Origin: Virgisporangium aurantiacum
GTDB taxonomy: Bacteria; Actinomycetota; Actinomycetes; Mycobacteriales; Micromonosporaceae
Reading direction: 5' to 3'
DNA: 64,000 bases
Assembly: GCF_016863635.1 (NCBI RefSeq)
Contig: NZ_BOPG01000067.1
Coordinates: 94,846-158,845, forward strand
In this document: one piece after another, positions 55,297 through 64,000 of the stretch
Numbering within the stretch: the stretch's first letter is position 1
Layout of the letters: every line of letters begins with the position of its first letter
The notes under the pieces: model-generated
Databases searched by the model: none
What the model was told of the DNA's origin: nothing
What the model saw: only the letters and a program-made list of their open reading frames with translations
Made by a program: the position numbers and the translations under genes

Positions 55297-55383
55297 GCGC
55301 GTCACGGTATCGGCGGCTGTAAAGCGTGCCGCGTCCCCGCTGCCCTTGCCCGGTCCCCTCCACTCTCCTCCCGCCACCCGGCG

Positions 55384-55461
55384 CGTCGATCTTGCAGTTG
55401 TGGTGGCACCCAAACGGGTCCGAACAGGAACAACCCGGGCACCACAAGTGCAAGATCGACG
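55384..55461. repeat. Intergenic palindrome, GATCTTG family
   Basis: Perfect 13-base arms CGTCGATCTTGCA/TGCAAGATCGACG continue, after one mismatch, into TTGTGGTG/CACCACAA, with a 34-base loop. The GATCTTG/CAAGATC core is shared with 39933-39986, suggesting a dispersed intergenic repeat. Confidence 0.6.
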
Positions 55462-55746
55462 GGATCGGGGGGTGCCGCCGCGGGCGGGGTGGGGGAAAGG
55501 GTGTGCGAAAGGGGTGGAGGGCTCCACCCGGTCCACCACATCGCTCCACCGGGGCTCCATTTCGGGCCCGGGGGCGCCCGGCACGTGCCTGGGTGACCGT
55601 TTTGTCATGCTTATCTAACGGGTGAATCGGCACTGTCTTGATCTGGACGCAGTGTGCCAGCCTTCGCCCTCCACCCCGCCCCACCGCGTCTGACCTGGGG
55701 TTTTCCGGGCAGGCTCGCGCCGCCTATCCCGAGTTTCCGGTTGCGG

Positions 55747-55772
55747 GTGGAGGGAAGTGGAGTACAGTGGAG
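55747..55772 (+). promoter_or_regulatory. MraZ-box array (three GTGGAG repeats)
   Basis: GTGGAG occurs at 55747, 55757 and 55767 with an exact 10-base period. MraZ proteins bind short direct repeats with one-turn spacing upstream of their own gene, so autoregulation of the dcw cluster is likely. Confidence 0.75.
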
Positions 55773-55822
55773 CGCGTTGGTGGGTCGGGGGGCCCACCGG
55801 CCCCGGGGAGGGGGTGCAGTGC

Positions 55823-56254
55823 GTGTTTCTCGGAACGCACACGCCCCGTCTCGACGAGAAGGGCCGGTTAATCCTTCCGGCCAAGTTCCGTGATGAACTG
55901 GCGGGAGGTGTTGTGATCACTAAGGGTCAGGAGCGCTGCCTCTACGTGTTCCCCACCTCCGAGTTCGGTCGCATCGCGGCACAACTGCGTGAGACGCCGA
56001 TGACGCACAAGGCGGCCCGGGCATACAGCCGGGTGTTCTTCGCCAGTGCGCACGACGAGGTGCCCGACAAGCAAGGTCGGGTCACCATCCCTGGCCACCT
56101 GCGTGAATACGCCGGGCTGGGCCGCGATCTCGTCGTCATCGGCGCCAGTACTCGGGTGGAGATCTGGGACAAGTTGGCCTGGGACACATACCTCGCGGAG
56201 AGCGAAGACGAATTCGCTGACATCGAAGAGGGGGTTCTCCCGGGCGGGTTGTAG
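55823..56254 (+). CDS. mraZ: MraZ transcriptional regulator
   Basis: The 143-residue protein has two SpoVT/AbrB-like MraZ domains: FLGTHTPRLDEKGRLILPAKFRDEL and FFASAHDEVPDKQGRVTIPGHLREYAGLGRD. It forms a ring that represses the dcw promoter. GTG 55823 follows GGGGAGGGGG; GTG 55814 lies nine bases earlier in frame. It is the first gene of the cluster. Confidence 0.95.
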   Translation: MFLGTHTPRLDEKGRLILPAKFRDELAGGVVITKGQERCLYVFPTSEFGRIAAQLRETPMTHKAARAYSRVFFASAHDEVPDKQGRVTIPGHLREYAGLGRDLVVIGASTRVEIWDKLAWDTYLAESEDEFADIEEGVLPGGL

Positions 56255-56578
56255 TTGCGGGGTAGCAGTTCACGCCGTACCGCGAGATCTCCCTCCGCTC
56301 CACTCCTGACGCCACTTCCCCGGCGGCAGGCGAGAGAGCGGATGGGGATCTGGCGGTACGGCGTCATGGTCACCGGGGTCGGCCGAGAAATCAACTCGCC
56401 ACGCCGACGACTGAAGCAATGCAACGGGGGAAACACCGCACCGGTCCGCGAAACCGGGTGCGGGCTCACCGGAACCGATTCCGGGGCAGCGCGCGGTCAC
56501 GCGCGCCTCCTGACGGCATCCGGCGGGGCGATGACACGGTCCGGGCCGCGAACCCGGGCCGTTACAAGGGGGTCGGCC
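56255..56578. other. mraZ-rsmH intergenic region
   Basis: A 324-base gap with no convincing coding frame, terminator or RNA gene. A reading frame continues through it into rsmH but lacks the family's residues. Confidence 0.5.
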
Positions 56579-57667
56579 ATGGCGCGGGGGATCCACGTAC
56601 CCGTTCTGCTCGAGCGGTGCCTCGAGCTGCTGCGCCCCGCCCTGGAGGGCCCCGGCGCGGTGCACGTCGACGCCACCCTCGGCCTCGGCGGGCACGCGGA
56701 AGCGGTGCTCGACGCGTTTCCGCAGGTGACGCTCGTCGGCATCGACCGCGATCCGCAGGCCCTCGCACTGGCGGGGGACCGGCTCGCGGGTCATGCCGAT
56801 CGAACGCACCTCGTGCACGCCGTCTACAACGAGCTGGGCCCGGTTCTGGACTCGCTGGGGATCACCGAGGTCAACGGGGTGCTGTTCGACCTCGGCGTCT
56901 CCTCCCTGCAACTCGACGAGGCGGGCCGGGGTTTCGCCTACAGCCAGGACGCGCCGCTCGACATGCGGATGGACCCCACGACGGGGATCACCGCGGCCGA
57001 CGTGGTGAACACGTACCCGGCCGGCGACCTCACCCGGATCCTGCGGGTCTACGGCGAGGAGAAGTTCGCGCCGCGGATCGCGTCGGCGATCGTGCGCGAG
57101 CGGGCGAAGGAGCCGTTCACCCGGACGGCACGGCTCGCCGACCTGGTGCGGAGCTCGATCCCCGCGCCGGCCCGGCGAACCGGGGGAAACCCCGCGAAGA
57201 GAACGTTTCAGGCGTTGCGCATTGAGGTAAATGGCGAACTGTCCGTGCTGGAAGAGGCGGTACCGGCGGCCCTCGACGCGCTCGCGCCCGAGGGTCGGAT
57301 CGCGGTCCTGTCCTACCACTCGCTCGAAGACCGCCTGGTCAAGCAGGCGTTCGCCGAGCGGGCGCGGTCGAGCGCACCGATCGAGCTGCCGATTGAACCG
57401 GCCGGGTCCGCGCCGACGCTTCGGCTCCTCACCAGAGGAGCCGAAGTGCCGGGTGACGCGGAGACGGCCACCAATCCGCGAGCGGCCTCGGCGCGCCTGC
57501 GGGCAGCCGAGCGGATCCCTCCGCCCGGCCGGCCGCCCAGACAGGTGAAGGGGATGCATCAACCGGTGACCAGGCCCGTTACGGGCCGGCGCCGCCGGCA
57601 CAGCAACGGCGACGTGACCGCGGAACACCGCACGACGGAAGGGGTGAACAGCAATGACGAGGGTTGA
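56579..57667 (+). CDS. rsmH: 16S rRNA (cytosine1402-N4)-methyltransferase
   Basis: The 362-residue enzyme methylates C1402 in the ribosomal P site. It begins HVPVLLERCLELL, followed by VDATLGLGGHAEAVL (SAM motif), GVLFDLGVSSLQLDEAGRGFAY, FAPRIASAIV, TFQALRIEVNGELSVLEEAV and VLSYHSLEDRLVKQ. ATG 56579 has an AAGGGGG site. Its end overlaps ftsL by 14 bases. Confidence 0.95.
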   Translation: MARGIHVPVLLERCLELLRPALEGPGAVHVDATLGLGGHAEAVLDAFPQVTLVGIDRDPQALALAGDRLAGHADRTHLVHAVYNELGPVLDSLGITEVNGVLFDLGVSSLQLDEAGRGFAYSQDAPLDMRMDPTTGITAADVVNTYPAGDLTRILRVYGEEKFAPRIASAIVRERAKEPFTRTARLADLVRSSIPAPARRTGGNPAKRTFQALRIEVNGELSVLEEAVPAALDALAPEGRIAVLSYHSLEDRLVKQAFAERARSSAPIELPIEPAGSAPTLRLLTRGAEVPGDAETATNPRAASARLRAAERIPPPGRPPRQVKGMHQPVTRPVTGRRRRHSNGDVTAEHRTTEGVNSNDEG

Positions 57668-58454
57668 GCCGGGCAACAACCGGGCGGGAAGAGCCGCCCG
57701 GGGTGACCGCGCCGTCGACCGGGTCGGCGACCGCATCAGTGAGCGGATCGTCGATCGCGCGGTCGATCGGGGCCGGTCCACGGGTTACTCGCACCGCGGC
57801 ACCGGACGTTCCATCGACGACGTGCGCGGCCGTGGCCGGGAAGCGCTGGCCGCGACCCGCGGGGCAACCGCGCTGCAGCTGTCGCCCGCCGTCGAGCCGA
57901 CCCGCCGGCGTCGCCCCGGCCGTCCACCCGAGCCGCCGGTCCGCGACGTCGCGCCGGAGCCGGAGCAGGACGAGCTCGTCCACGAGGTCGAGGTGGAGAG
58001 CAGCCTGCCCGACCGGTTCGCCCAGGGCAGCCAGCGGGCCGGCGGACGGGCCCGGCGGTCGGCCCCGGCCGAGGGCAACGGCGGGCGCGCCGGGATCTCG
58101 GTGGTGCCGCCGCTGCCGGTGTCGACGCCGCGGGCCCCGTTCGTGGCGCTGGTGCTGTCGGTGGTGGTGGTCGGCGTGCTGGGCATCCTCGTGATCAACA
58201 CGAAGATCAACGAGGGCGCGTTCCAGCTGCACGAGCTGAAGGCGCAGCAGGGCAACCTCGACCAGCACGAGCAGCGGCTCGAGCGGGAGATCGCCGAGAA
58301 GGAGAGCCCGGGCAACCTGGCCGCGGCGGCCCGCCAGCTCGGGCTGGTGCGGGCCGAGTCGCCCGCGTTCCTGCGGCTGCCCGACGGGCGCCAGCTCGGC
58401 GTCCCGAAGCCGGCCACCGGTCCGGCGAGCGTCGCCGGCCAGCCCACCGGCTGA
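57654..58454 (+). CDS. ftsL: FtsL-like cell division protein
   Basis: The 266-residue protein has a long basic, Arg-rich cytoplasmic tail (1-160, with repeated VDR units), one membrane helix (APFVALVLSVVVVGVLGILVINT) and a short coiled coil (FQLHELKAQQGNLDQHEQRLEREIAEKE) outside. Topology and position between rsmH and ftsI identify it. FtsL links divisome assembly to FtsI activation. The tail is far longer than in E. coli FtsL but usual for actinobacteria. Confidence 0.85.
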   Translation: MTRVEPGNNRAGRAARGDRAVDRVGDRISERIVDRAVDRGRSTGYSHRGTGRSIDDVRGRGREALAATRGATALQLSPAVEPTRRRRPGRPPEPPVRDVAPEPEQDELVHEVEVESSLPDRFAQGSQRAGGRARRSAPAEGNGGRAGISVVPPLPVSTPRAPFVALVLSVVVVGVLGILVINTKINEGAFQLHELKAQQGNLDQHEQRLEREIAEKESPGNLAAAARQLGLVRAESPAFLRLPDGRQLGVPKPATGPASVAGQPTG

Positions 58455-58546
58455 TCCGGCAAGACCGATGTGGAGGCTCAGGGTCCGGTTCCGGGCCCTG
58501 GGCCTCGACGGATCCGAGGCTCCCCGCCCCGACCGGAGGCTGAATC

Positions 58547-60868
58547 GTGCCGAGCAACGACCCACCGAGGGATGAGCCGCGCCGGCGTACCGGTGCGAGC
58601 GAGCGCGGCGGACTCGCCGACGCACGCCGGTACACGCCACGCGGTCGCACCGTCCGGGAGAGCGCGGCCGAACGTGCCGGCCGCGACCCGTTCCGCCCGG
58701 CGCTGCAGGTCCTCTCCGGCGGCCGGTCGGCCCAACCCCGGTCCGCGCAGGACCGTTCGGCACAGGCGCGGTCCGCCCAGACCCGGTCGGCGCAGGACCG
58801 GTCCGCGCAGACCCGGTCGGCTGAGGGCCGGTCGGCGCAGGACCGGTCGGCTGAGGGCCGTTCCGGGCAGGGGCGGTCGGCACAGGCCCGGTCGGCGCAG
58901 GGTCGGGCCGATCAGGACCGGCGCGCCGGGAGGACCGGCGGAGAACCGCCGGCGCGGCGTTCGGCGGGCACGCCGGGCCGTTCGGCCGGCTCGGCCGGTC
59001 GCGCGTCGACGGCAACCGGACGCGGGGCGGGCGCGCCCCGTCGCACCCCGACCGGCGGACGCGCGGCGCGGGCCGGCGCCACCGGCCAGCGTCCCCCCGT
59101 CCGTCCGAAGATCAACCGTGGCCTGGCGCCGCCGCGACCGGGCCGACCACAGCGGCGGCTGCGGATCGCCACGGTGATCGCGCTCGCGCTGTTCACCGTG
59201 ATCGCCGGGCGCCTGGTGGTACTGCAGTTCACCGACGCGCCCGCGTACGCGGCCAACGGGCTGAAGCAGCGGATCAAGAGCGAGGTCATCCCGGCGCCGC
59301 GCGGCGACATCCTCGACCGCGACGGCAAGCAACTGGCCCACAGCGTCGAGGCGCGCTACATCTACGCCGACCCGACGCAGGTGCAGGACGTCGAGAAGAC
59401 CGCCAACGCGCTGGCACCGGTGCTCGGGCAGATCGGGATCCCGAAGTCGGAGCTGATCCCGAAGCTGACGCCGCACAAGAACAACAGCGGCCGGCCGGTG
59501 ATGTTCGAGTACCTCGCGCGCGGCGTCGACATCGAGATCGGTGACGCCGTCGCCGCGTTGAACCTCGGCGGCGTGTTCGCGCGCCGCGACGAGCGCCGGG
59601 AGGTGCCCGGGCACGACCTGGCCGCGTCGGTCATCGGGTTCACCGGGGGCGACCTGAAGGGCCGCACCGGTCTGGAGCTGAAGTACAACCAGGTGCTCAC
59701 CGGCGTCGACGGCGAGCGGGTCTTCGAGTCCGGCCAGGGCAAGCTCGACCGGGAGATCCCCGGCAGCCTGCGCAGCGCCACGCCGCCCCGGCCGGGCGCG
59801 TCGCTGGAGCTCACCATCGACCGGTTCGTGCAGTTCGAGGTGCAGCAGATCCTGGCCGAACGGCTACGGGCGGTGAAGGCGTCGATCGGCGCCGCGGTGG
59901 TGATGGACATCAAGACCGGCGAGGTGCTCGCGCAGGCCAGCTTCCCCGGCTTCGACGCCGCCGACCCGCCGGCCGACGGCCAGCTGTGGCTCGACACGAG
60001 CAGCGGGCTGCTGGTCGACCCCGGCTCGACGCACAAGGCGATCGTGATGGGCGCCGCGCTGCAGGAGGGGAAGGTGGTCCCGTCGACCACGGTGATCGTC
60101 GGGCCGAAGATCGTCAAGGGCGACCGGGAGTTCGTCGACTCGCACCCGATGAAGACGGACACCGCGATGACGCTCGCCGGCATCATGGCGTACTCGTCGA
60201 ACGTCGGCACGATCCGGGTGGCCGACCAGCTCGGCCCCGACAAGCTGTACGAGTACCAGCGCAAGTTCGGGCTGGGCGAGCCGACCGGCGTCGGCCTGCC
60301 CGGCGAGGTGGCGGGCGTGGTGCGGGCGCCGAAGGACTGGAGCGGCACCAGCCGCGGCACGATCCCGATCGGCAACGGCGTGTCGACCACCCCGCTGCAG
60401 ATGGCCGCCGCGTACGCGGCGATCGCCAACAACGGCACCTGGATCCAGCCGCACCTGGTGAAGGGCACCGTCGCCAACGGCGTGGTCACCGCGGCGGCGC
60501 CGCCGCTGACCCGGCAGGTGCTCGACCCGCAGCACGCCGCCGAACTCCGGGAACTGCTGGAGGCGCCGGTGGTGGTCAAGGGCGGTACCGGTAACCAGGC
60601 CGCGATCGAGGGGTACCGGGTGGCCGGCAAGACCGGCACCGGCGGCCGCGTGGTCGACGGTAAGTACACCGACGGTTACGTCGCGTCGTTCATCGGGATG
60701 GCGCCGGCCGACGCGCCCCGGTTCGTGGTGGCCGTGTACTCGTACGGGCTCGACATCACCGGCGCGTCCATGGCACCGGCGTTCCGCGACATGATGCGGT
60801 ACACGCTGACCCGCTACAAGGTCCCGCCGACCGGAGCGCCGGCGCCCGAGATCAAGGTGTACCCGTAA
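58547..60868 (+). CDS. ftsI: Penicillin-binding protein 3 (septal transpeptidase)
   Basis: The 773-residue class B PBP cross-links septal peptidoglycan. Active-site motifs are Ser494-T-H-Lys497 (DPGSTHK), Ser550-Ser-Asn552 (YSSN) and Lys695-Thr-Gly (AGKTGT). The membrane helix is IATVIALALFTVIAGRLVVLQF near 205-226. The cytoplasmic tail contains 13 tandem pentapeptides of type RSAQ(D/A/T/G) at residues 60-124 (58724-58918), a sharply repetitive block that is not part of the fold. The tail is otherwise basic and disordered. Confidence 0.95.
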   Translation: MPSNDPPRDEPRRRTGASERGGLADARRYTPRGRTVRESAAERAGRDPFRPALQVLSGGRSAQPRSAQDRSAQARSAQTRSAQDRSAQTRSAEGRSAQDRSAEGRSGQGRSAQARSAQGRADQDRRAGRTGGEPPARRSAGTPGRSAGSAGRASTATGRGAGAPRRTPTGGRAARAGATGQRPPVRPKINRGLAPPRPGRPQRRLRIATVIALALFTVIAGRLVVLQFTDAPAYAANGLKQRIKSEVIPAPRGDILDRDGKQLAHSVEARYIYADPTQVQDVEKTANALAPVLGQIGIPKSELIPKLTPHKNNSGRPVMFEYLARGVDIEIGDAVAALNLGGVFARRDERREVPGHDLAASVIGFTGGDLKGRTGLELKYNQVLTGVDGERVFESGQGKLDREIPGSLRSATPPRPGASLELTIDRFVQFEVQQILAERLRAVKASIGAAVVMDIKTGEVLAQASFPGFDAADPPADGQLWLDTSSGLLVDPGSTHKAIVMGAALQEGKVVPSTTVIVGPKIVKGDREFVDSHPMKTDTAMTLAGIMAYSSNVGTIRVADQLGPDKLYEYQRKFGLGEPTGVGLPGEVAGVVRAPKDWSGTSRGTIPIGNGVSTTPLQMAAAYAAIANNGTWIQPHLVKGTVANGVVTAAAPPLTRQVLDPQHAAELRELLEAPVVVKGGTGNQAAIEGYRVAGKTGTGGRVVDGKYTDGYVASFIGMAPADAPRFVVAVYSYGLDITGASMAPAFRDMMRYTLTRYKVPPTGAPAPEIKVYP
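58724..58918 (+). repeat. Tandem 15-base repeat in the ftsI 5' region
   Basis: About 13 degenerate 15-base units (type cggtcggcgcaggac) encode RSAQ(x) pentapeptides in the FtsI tail. It is a coding minisatellite prone to length change. Confidence 0.85.
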
Positions 60869-60921
60869 CAAGAGTGTCCAGTGCTCAACGAACCGTCGGC
60901 GGGCCGGTATGGTCTGACCCC

Positions 60922-62511
60922 GTGCCCGGCTATCCGCGACCCGCTGGCGTACCGCCCACGCGGCTGCGCGACCTCGTCGCTTTCATCGGAGCCGCTCCCG
61001 TCGGAGCGTCGGCGGATGACGACGCGGAGGTCACCGGTGTGTCCCTGGCCAGCGCCGAGGTGCGTCCGGGCGACCTGTACGCGGCGCTGCCGGGCAGCCG
61101 GCGGCACGGGGCCGAGTTCGTCGCGCAGGCGGTGGCGGGCGGCGCGGTCGCGGTGCTCACCGACCCGGCGGGCGCGGCCATGATCGTTGATGTCGGGATT
61201 CCGACCCTGGTGGTCGACGACCCGCGCGACGCGGTCGGCGCCGTGGCCGCCCGCGTGTACGGCGCGCCGAGCGAGCACCTCAGCGTCCTCGGCGTCACCG
61301 GCACCGCCGGCAAGACCTCGGTGGTGTACCTGCTGGAGTCGGGGCTGCGCGCGGCCGGGGTGCCGGCCGGGCTGATCGGCACCGTCGAGACCCGGCTGGG
61401 CGACGTCACGATCCCGAGCGCCCGCACCACCCCGGAGGCCACCGACCTGCACGCGCTGTTCGCGGTGGCGGTCGAGCGCGGCGTCCGGGCGGTGGCGATG
61501 GAGGTCTCCAGCCACGCGCTGAAACTCGGCCGGGTGGGCGGGGTGCGGTTCGCGGTCGGCGGGTTCACCAACTTCGGCGTCGACCACCTCGACTTCCACC
61601 CCGGCGTCGAGGACTACTTCGCGTCCAAGGCCAGGCTCTTCGACGGGCGCAGCAGCGTCGAGGTGCTCAACCTCGACGACCCGGCGCAGGCGCCGCTGGT
61701 GCGCCCGACGACGGTCACCTACTCGGCCCTCGGCGACGCGAGGGCGACCTGGCGCGCGGTCGACGTCACGCCCGACGGGTACGGGCAGCGGTTCACCGCG
61801 CTCGGCCCGGCCGGTGCCGTCTCCGCCCGGGTCGGCCTGCCGGGCCGGCACAACGTGGCCAACGCGCTGCTCGCGATCGCCATCCTCGCCGCGGCCGGCA
61901 TCGACCCCCAACTGGCCGCCGACGGCGTCGGCGCCTGTCCGGGCGTGCCCGGCCGGATGGAGCGCGTCGGCCAGCTCGGGCCGGTGCTCGGCGTGGTCGA
62001 CTACGCCCACAAGCCCGACTCGATCACCGCCGTGCTGGTCGCGCTGCGCCAGGTCGCCCGCGACGGGTCGCGGGTGATCTGCGTGGTGGGCGCCGGGGGA
62101 GACCGCGACCGGGGCAAGCGTCCGCTGATGGGTGCCGCCGCGGCCGCCGGTGCCGACGTCCTGATCGTCACCGACGACAACCCGCGCACCGAGGACCCGG
62201 CCCGGATCCGGGCCGAGGTGCTGGCGGGGGCGGCCGGCAGCACCGCCGAAATCCGGGAGGTCGCCGGGCGGCGGGAGGCCATCGAGGCCGCCGTCGCGCT
62301 GGCGCGGCCGGGTGACGTGGTGGCGCTCCTCGGCAAGGGGCACGAGAGCGGCCAGGAGATCGACGGCGTGGTCCGCCCGTTCGACGACCGCGTCGAGCTC
62401 GCGGCCGCGCTGGTGGCCCGCGGGGGACCGGCGGCGGGCTCCGCGGAAGGCCCCGCACCCGAGGTGCCGGCGGCAGCGCCCGGGACCGAGACGACCGGGG
62501 GTCGCCCGTGA
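60922..62511 (+). CDS. murE: UDP-MurNAc-tripeptide synthetase
   Basis: The enzyme (529 residues from GTG 60922) adds the third residue of the peptidoglycan stem. It has VLGVTGTAGKTSVVYLL (P-loop), MEVSSHALKLGRV, NFGVDHLDFH, GRHNVANALLA and the DNPRTEDP motif, which indicates meso-diaminopimelate. A TATGGT hexamer eight bases before GTG 60922 may give a leaderless transcript; GTG 60874 is a longer alternative. The C-terminus overlaps murF. Confidence 0.94.
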   Translation: MPGYPRPAGVPPTRLRDLVAFIGAAPVGASADDDAEVTGVSLASAEVRPGDLYAALPGSRRHGAEFVAQAVAGGAVAVLTDPAGAAMIVDVGIPTLVVDDPRDAVGAVAARVYGAPSEHLSVLGVTGTAGKTSVVYLLESGLRAAGVPAGLIGTVETRLGDVTIPSARTTPEATDLHALFAVAVERGVRAVAMEVSSHALKLGRVGGVRFAVGGFTNFGVDHLDFHPGVEDYFASKARLFDGRSSVEVLNLDDPAQAPLVRPTTVTYSALGDARATWRAVDVTPDGYGQRFTALGPAGAVSARVGLPGRHNVANALLAIAILAAAGIDPQLAADGVGACPGVPGRMERVGQLGPVLGVVDYAHKPDSITAVLVALRQVARDGSRVICVVGAGGDRDRGKRPLMGAAAAAGADVLIVTDDNPRTEDPARIRAEVLAGAAGSTAEIREVAGRREAIEAAVALARPGDVVALLGKGHESGQEIDGVVRPFDDRVELAAALVARGGPAAGSAEGPAPEVPAAAPGTETTGGRP

Positions 62512-63884
62512 TCCCGATGACGCTGGCCGACATCGCGACGGCCGTGAACGGCACGCTCGTCGGCGCGAACCCCGACGCCACCGTCACCGGCGCGGTGGAG
62601 TTCGACTCCCGCAAGGTCGGCCCCGGCGGGCTCTTCGCCGCGTTCGACGGCGACAAGGTCGACGGCCACGAGTACGCCGAGGTGGCGATCAAGCAGGGTG
62701 CCGTCGCCGTGCTGGCGACCAGGAAGGTCGACGCGCCGGCGATCCTCGTCGACGACGCCCGCGTGGCGATGGGCCGCCTGGCCACCGCCGTGCTGGGGCG
62801 GCTGCCCGACCTCACCGTGATCGGGCTGACCGGCTCGTCCGGCAAGACCACCACCAAGGACCTGCTCGCCGGGCTGCTCAGCGAGCTCGGTCCGACCGTG
62901 GCCACCGCGGGCTCGTTCAACAACGAACTCGGTTTGCCGCACACGGTGCTGCGGGTCACCGCCGAGACCCGGTACCTGGTGCTGGAGATGGGTGCCCGGG
63001 GCGTCGGGCACATCCGGTACCTGTGCGACATCGCGCCGCCGCACGTCGGCGTGGTGATCAACGTGGGCGTGTCACACATCGGCGAGTTCGGCTCGGTCGA
63101 GGCGATCGCCGAAGCCAAGGGCGAACTGGTCGAGGCGCTCCCGCCGGCCGGCATCGCGGTGCTCAACGCCGACGACCCGCGGGTGCGGGCGATGTCGGCC
63201 CGCACCCAGGCCGAGGTGGTGCTCGCGGGCGAGTCGGCGGCCGCCGCCGTTCGCGCGCTCGACGTCACCCTCGACGAGCGCGGCCGGGCCGCGTACACGC
63301 TGCTGCACCAGGGCGGCGCGACGCCCGTGCGGCTCGCCGCCGCCGGCCGGCACCAGGTCGGCAACTCCCTGCTCGCCGCCGCGGTGGCGCTGCGGCTCGG
63401 GCTGGCGCCGGCCGAGGTGGCCGACGCCCTCACCGGGCTGCGGCCGGCCTCCGGGCGGCGGATGGACGTCTTCGACCGTCCCGACGGGGTGACGGTCATC
63501 GACGACTCGTACAACGCCAACCCGGATTCGATGGCCGCCGCCCTGCGCGCGCTGGCGGCGATCGGGGCCGGCCGGCGTACCGTCGCGGTGCTCGGCTACA
63601 TGGCCGAACTCGGTGACCAGGAGCGGTCCGGTCACGAAGAGGTCGGGCGGCTGGCGGCCGAACTGGGCGTCGACCATCTGATCGCGGTGGGACAGACGGC
63701 GCCGGCCTATGCGGCCGGTGCGGCGTCGGTGGCACGTTGGGGAGGGGAGTCGGTTCAGGTGACCGATCAGGAGGCCGCGCTCGCGTGGCTCACCGCCGGG
63801 CTGCGGCCCGGTGACGCGGTGCTGGTGAAGGGGTCGCGCTACCGCACCTGGCAGCTAGTGGACGCGCTGAGGACCGGCGCATGA
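62508..63884 (+). CDS. murF: UDP-MurNAc-tripeptide D-Ala-D-Ala ligase
   Basis: The 458-residue ligase adds D-Ala-D-Ala to the stem peptide. It has VIGLTGSSGKTTTKDLLAGLL near 105-125, SFNNELGLPHTVL, LEMGARGVGHI, and VIDDSYNANPDSM with the family's C-terminal region. GTG 62508 overlaps the murE stop by four bases, and mraY begins four bases before its own stop ends. Confidence 0.95.
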   Translation: MIPMTLADIATAVNGTLVGANPDATVTGAVEFDSRKVGPGGLFAAFDGDKVDGHEYAEVAIKQGAVAVLATRKVDAPAILVDDARVAMGRLATAVLGRLPDLTVIGLTGSSGKTTTKDLLAGLLSELGPTVATAGSFNNELGLPHTVLRVTAETRYLVLEMGARGVGHIRYLCDIAPPHVGVVINVGVSHIGEFGSVEAIAEAKGELVEALPPAGIAVLNADDPRVRAMSARTQAEVVLAGESAAAAVRALDVTLDERGRAAYTLLHQGGATPVRLAAAGRHQVGNSLLAAAVALRLGLAPAEVADALTGLRPASGRRMDVFDRPDGVTVIDDSYNANPDSMAAALRALAAIGAGRRTVAVLGYMAELGDQERSGHEEVGRLAAELGVDHLIAVGQTAPAYAAGAASVARWGGESVQVTDQEAALAWLTAGLRPGDAVLVKGSRYRTWQLVDALRTGA

Positions 63885-64000
63885 GGGCGGTCTTCGTCGC
63901 CGGTGTGGTGGCGTTCATCGTGTCGATCTTCGGCACGCCGATCGCCATGAGGCAGTTCATCAAGCTGAAGGCCGACCAGCCGATCCGCACCGAGGGCCCG
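63881..64000 (+). CDS. mraY: Phospho-MurNAc-pentapeptide translocase (partial, 5' end only)
   Basis: The first 40 residues begin with a membrane helix (VFVAGVVAFIVSIFGTPIAM) followed by RQFIKLKADQPIRTEGP, the start of MraY, which makes lipid I. ATG 63881 overlaps the murF stop (ATGA). The gene runs beyond the window. Its place after murF supports the call. Confidence 0.9.
   Translation, partial: MRAVFVAGVVAFIVSIFGTPIAMRQFIKLKADQPIRTEGP

Larger units (their letters stand above)
55297..55822. other. Divergent region, Hsp70-like gene and dcw cluster
   Basis: This 526-base gap carries a large palindrome (55384-55461), a GGGTGGA-N4-TCCACCC repeat (55512-55529), and three GTGGAG repeats just before mraZ. 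It is the promoter region of the division and cell-wall cluster. Confidence 0.6.

Noticed and set aside
58724..58918. Repeats resembling a CRISPR array
   Set aside because: Units are 15 bases, contiguous and in frame with ftsI; there are no spacers or cas genes.

Overview
The window is high-GC DNA with actinobacterial gene content and frequent GTG starts. It most resembles a Micromonosporaceae-type chromosome (Micromonospora, Salinispora or Actinoplanes relatives); this is inferred from gene content and order, not from any search. The order of the first 21 kb parallels the Mycobacterium tuberculosis Rv2172c-Rv2179c neighbourhood: poly(A) exoribonuclease AS, class II DAHP synthase (aroG), PASTA kinase PknL, its Rv2175c-type DNA-binding partner, a polyprenyl diphosphate synthase and MetF. 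The right end holds the start of the dcw cell-wall and division cluster.

Layout. 1-8 kb: a partial zinc-ribbon/cyclase/ATPase, a 59-residue protein, a Crp-family regulator, a kinase-fold protein, the exoribonuclease, a 6-phosphofructokinase with the pyrophosphate-type active site, ProC, an FHA protein and a MEDS/anti-sigma-type ATPase. 8-17 kb: a CPT-like P-loop kinase diverging from a NYN nuclease, aroG, threonine aldolase, then a repeat-built acidic peptide coupled to a JmjC/cupin oxygenase, endonuclease IV, PknL and Rv2175c. 17-26 kb: carotenoid genes (crtYc, crtYd, crtE, a CrtA-like oxygenase, cruF, cruC, crtD) around metF and other genes, matching a glycosylated, sioxanthin-type pathway. 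26-28.5 kb: a tRNA-editing protein and a regulator/MFS exporter pair with operator-like palindromes.

28.5-39.2 kb: an SOS mutagenesis region. A perfect LexA box precedes a structured leader and eight tightly packed genes: HEPN protein, imuA', imuB, dnaE2, thiD, methyltransferase, phosphatase and dinB. 39.4-48 kb: DUF3040, a MoxR-DUF58-transglutaminase operon, and a Roadblock/PATAN cluster with no small GTPase. 48-53 kb: leuS behind a candidate Leu-codon leader peptide and intrinsic terminator, then the divergent murT-gatD pair. 53-64 kb: a membrane-anchored Hsp70-like protein, then mraZ (behind a three-repeat MraZ-box array), rsmH, ftsL, ftsI, murE, murF and the start of mraY.

The most promising undescribed items are the repeat peptide with its JmjC oxygenase at 11.6-13.1 kb, the extended SOS operon with its hairpin leader, the leuS attenuator, and repeat-peptide expansions in several unrelated proteins, including an essential cell-division transpeptidase. 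No tRNA, rRNA, CRISPR array, insertion sequence or prophage was recognised.
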